Shown here in pieces: positions 62,420 to 64,000 of a stretch of DNA of 64,000 nt (its first letter is position 1; every line of letters begins with the position of its first letter). This DNA is from Cytobacillus firmus DS1 (lineage in GTDB: Bacteria > Bacillota > Bacilli > Bacillales > Cytobacillaceae). The stretch covers positions 80,356 to 144,355 of the forward strand of contig NZ_APVL01000012.1 in assembly GCF_000565285.1 (NCBI RefSeq), in the 5' to 3' direction. The notes beneath the pieces were generated by a model. That model was not told the origin of the DNA. It ran no database searches and saw only the letters and a list, made by a program, of their open reading frames with translations. Both the position numbers and the translations under genes were made by a program.

Positions 62420-63360
62420 TAATCAACTTCCTTAATCTTTTTTGTCATATTTTCCTCAGAGATGATAAAGTGCGGACGCCTTTTGGTTTCATAATAAATC
62501 CTTCCGATATACTCTCCTATAATACCCATAAAAATCAGCTGAATGCCGCCGAATAATAGAATGGAAGCAATAAGAGTAAAATAGCCCGGTTCGTCAATTC
62601 CGTGCATAAGAATATTAATCAGCGTCAGCAGCACATATAAAAGGCCGCCAAAGGTAACCAGGAAGCCCAAATAAATAGAAAGGCGCAGCGGCTTATTATT
62701 AAAGGAAATAATTCCATCCATTCCATAATTTAAAAGCTTCGAAAAAGACCACTTGCTGCTGCCCTCTTCCCTTAACACATTTTCATACTCTATCACTAAT
62801 TCCTTAAAACCAATCCAGGCAAACAATCCTTTAGAGAAACGATTATATTCTGAAAGGGATAATAATGCGTCCGCCGCTTTCCGGCTCAGCAGACGAAAAT
62901 CTCCGATCCCATCTGTCAGTTCAATATCAACAAACCGGTTCATCATCTGATAATAAATCGCTGAAATAACAGAACGCACAACCGCATCCCCTTTGCGGTT
63001 CCTTTTCGCAATCACCTGATCATAGCCCTCTTCATAGCCCTTCACCAGCTGCGGAATCAAAGCCGGAGGATGCTGCAAATCCGCATCCATAATCAGCATC
63101 GCATCCCCTGATGCATACTTCAGTCCGGCAAGCATCCCTGCTTCTTTGCCAAAATTCCGGCTAAAAGATATAAACCGGACCCGGGAATCAGCCCCGGCCA
63201 AAGCTTTTATTTTATCAAGCGTACGATCACTGCTGCCATCATTTACAAAAATCAGCTCATACCCAAAATCAGCAGTATCCAGCACCCTATTTATCTCCTC
63301 ATAAAAACGATCGATTACAGCCTCCTCGTTAAAACAAGGAATCACAACTGATAATAACAT
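62419..63360 (-). CDS. csbB: Membrane glycosyltransferase family 2 (CsbB/YkcC-like)
   Basis: About 313 residues from the ATG at 63360, after GGGTGAAG. The GT2 domain has SVVIPCFNEEAVIDRFYEEI, FVNDGSSDRT, MDADLQHPP (metal-binding Asp) and DGIGDFRLLSRKA; two C-terminal helices anchor it. It probably loads a sugar, GlcNAc in CsbB, onto undecaprenyl phosphate. It is the first gene of a three-gene unit with GtcA and YfhO. The gene symbol is by family and context; paralogues YkcC and YngA-type partners are possible. Confidence 0.85.
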   Translation of the reverse strand: MLLSVVIPCFNEEAVIDRFYEEINRVLDTADFGYELIFVNDGSSDRTLDKIKALAGADSRVRFISFSRNFGKEAGMLAGLKYASGDAMLIMDADLQHPPALIPQLVKGYEEGYDQVIAKRNRKGDAVVRSVISAIYYQMMNRFVDIELTDGIGDFRLLSRKAADALLSLSEYNRFSKGLFAWIGFKELVIEYENVLREEGSSKWSFSKLLNYGMDGIISFNNKPLRLSIYLGFLVTFGGLLYVLLTLINILMHGIDEPGYFTLIASILLFGGIQLIFMGIIGEYIGRIYYETKRRPHFIISEENMTKKIKEVD

Positions 63361-63540
63361 AACTTCACCCGGTTCTAGTTTTATCAGTTGAATTATATCA
63401 TATTCTGGCTGTTGACGTGGGGTATCCCAGCTAAACATCAAAGTTTGCTGCAGACATTAATAATCAATCATATTTCCGAAGTTATACACTTGGACCCTGT
63501 CTCAGTGTAACTTGAAAAAAATTGAGGGTTACAGGAATTA

Positions 63541-63836
63541 AAGATTGAAGCAATCTCCCGCCCTAGACTTCCTGGGCATAGAACAATTAAAGAAAAAGAC
63601 AGTTGCAATTACAACCAGCACAAGGCGGTGCTGTCGGAGGATTCAATGCACTAAACCAGCTCAGATTAATCATAAGAAGCCTGCATGCCAATGTCCTGAC
63701 AGAACAAGTAATTGTCAATGCCCGCAGCTTCGATGAATCACAGTATATAAAGGATGATCAATCCAACCAGCAAGTAGCATCCCTTGTTCAAGAGGTTTTA
63801 TCTGAAACTAGTTTTAGACTGCAGATAAATCAATAG
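63541..63836 (+). pseudogene. Decayed NAD(P)H-dependent FMN reductase gene
   Basis: Two overlapping frames make one ancestral sequence. The first reads PALDFLGIEQLKKKTVAITT, and then, shifted by one base near 63625, GGAVGGFNALNQLRLIIRSL and HANVLTEQVIVN follow. This matches the C-terminal half of NADPH-dependent FMN reductase/azoreductase proteins. The first 90-100 codons, with the flavin phosphate loop, are absent. The frameshift and missing 5' end show it is not functional. Confidence 0.68.
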
Positions 63837-63956
63837 TCTAGGATGACCTATGTACGCAGGTACATATAGTAGTGGTAAATACTTATCTGGATCTAGTTGA
63901 AGAAGAGCTGGATCTGGAGCAGGTTGGCATTTTTCAAATAAGAACAGGCACTGGCT

Positions 63957-64000
63957 TTGAACTGTACCCCCATTTACGGACAGTTTATAAAAAAGCGCCT
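63957..64000. mobile_element. Possible IS3-type insertion sequence end (partial)
   Basis: From about 63957 the sequence reads TGAACTGTACCCCCATTTAC, then GGACAGTTTATAAAAAA up to the window edge. A TG start, the C-rich run and the GGACAGTTT block resemble left ends of IS3-family elements in Bacillus, from memory. No transposase is visible because the window stops. A short hairpin (TATGTAC 63849-63855, GTACATA 63860-63866) and an open but unrecognised frame (about 63868-63956) precede it. Confidence 0.4.

Overview
The window looks like a chromosomal segment of a low-GC, endospore-forming-type Gram-positive of the Bacillaceae (Bacillus/Cytobacillus-like). This rests on strong AGGAGG ribosome sites, many TTG/GTG starts, lipoprotein and Sec signal peptides, an eps-type exopolysaccharide operon with a bacterial tyrosine kinase, a class D sortase with an LPNTA substrate, an Amj lipid II flippase and a CsbB-GtcA-YfhO-like cassette. 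No rRNA, tRNA, CRISPR array or complete transposon was seen. Accession and species cannot be stated from sequence alone.

Layout. 0-0.6 kb: a DUF3870 gene. 1-4.2 kb and 11.5-19.5 kb: secreted cell-surface proteins. These are a collagenase-like metalloprotease, an SGNH esterase, an L,D-transpeptidase, a polysaccharide deacetylase, a glucosaminidase, a beta-propeller protein and two related small proteins. 4.2-11.3 kb: a LacI-controlled operon for uptake of an oligosaccharide (ABC importer without its ATPase) with an FAD oxidoreductase and an oligo-1,6-glucosidase. 20.9-33.9 kb: a two-armed sugar locus. The minus arm has a DeoR regulator, FGGY kinase, M42 peptidase-like protein, BtpA/SgcQ protein and a complete ribose/AI-2-type ABC importer. 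The plus arm has a second DeoR regulator, galactitol-type PTS IIA, IIB and IIC, and an Rpe-like epimerase. 34.4-45.9 kb: a complete Wzx/Wzy-type exopolysaccharide operon with bacillosamine-type genes, read right to left. 46.1-47.4 kb: sortase D and its substrate. 48-58.9 kb: a beta-helix protein, Amj, a PD-(D/E)XK nuclease, lipoproteins, a small Xre regulator, an acidic surface protein and four more members of the surface-domain family. 59.3-63.4 kb: YfhO, GtcA and a GT2 glycosyltransferase. 63.5-64 kb: a decayed FMN-reductase gene and what looks like an insertion-sequence end.

The unifying feature is a repeated domain of about 90 residues. Its core is WWDGxELKxGQIGR, then RxLKxGExYRxY, GGGxYV and TPSKxKL. 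It occurs in ten genes or remnants here, fused to very different partners or standing alone. An eleventh gene (glucosaminidase) carries three divergent versions. The repeat pattern resembles S-layer/SLAP or SH3-like wall-binding modules, but that assignment is by eye. One subfamily has a cysteine just before and just after the domain. Truncated and fragmentary copies show that the family is actively expanding and decaying in this genome.

The 20.9-33.9 kb locus matches, gene family for gene family, the Escherichia coli sgc set (regulator, epimerase, IIA, IIB, IIC, SgcQ, SgcX). Here it is split into divergent arms and joined to a full ABC importer and a kinase; its substrate is unknown.
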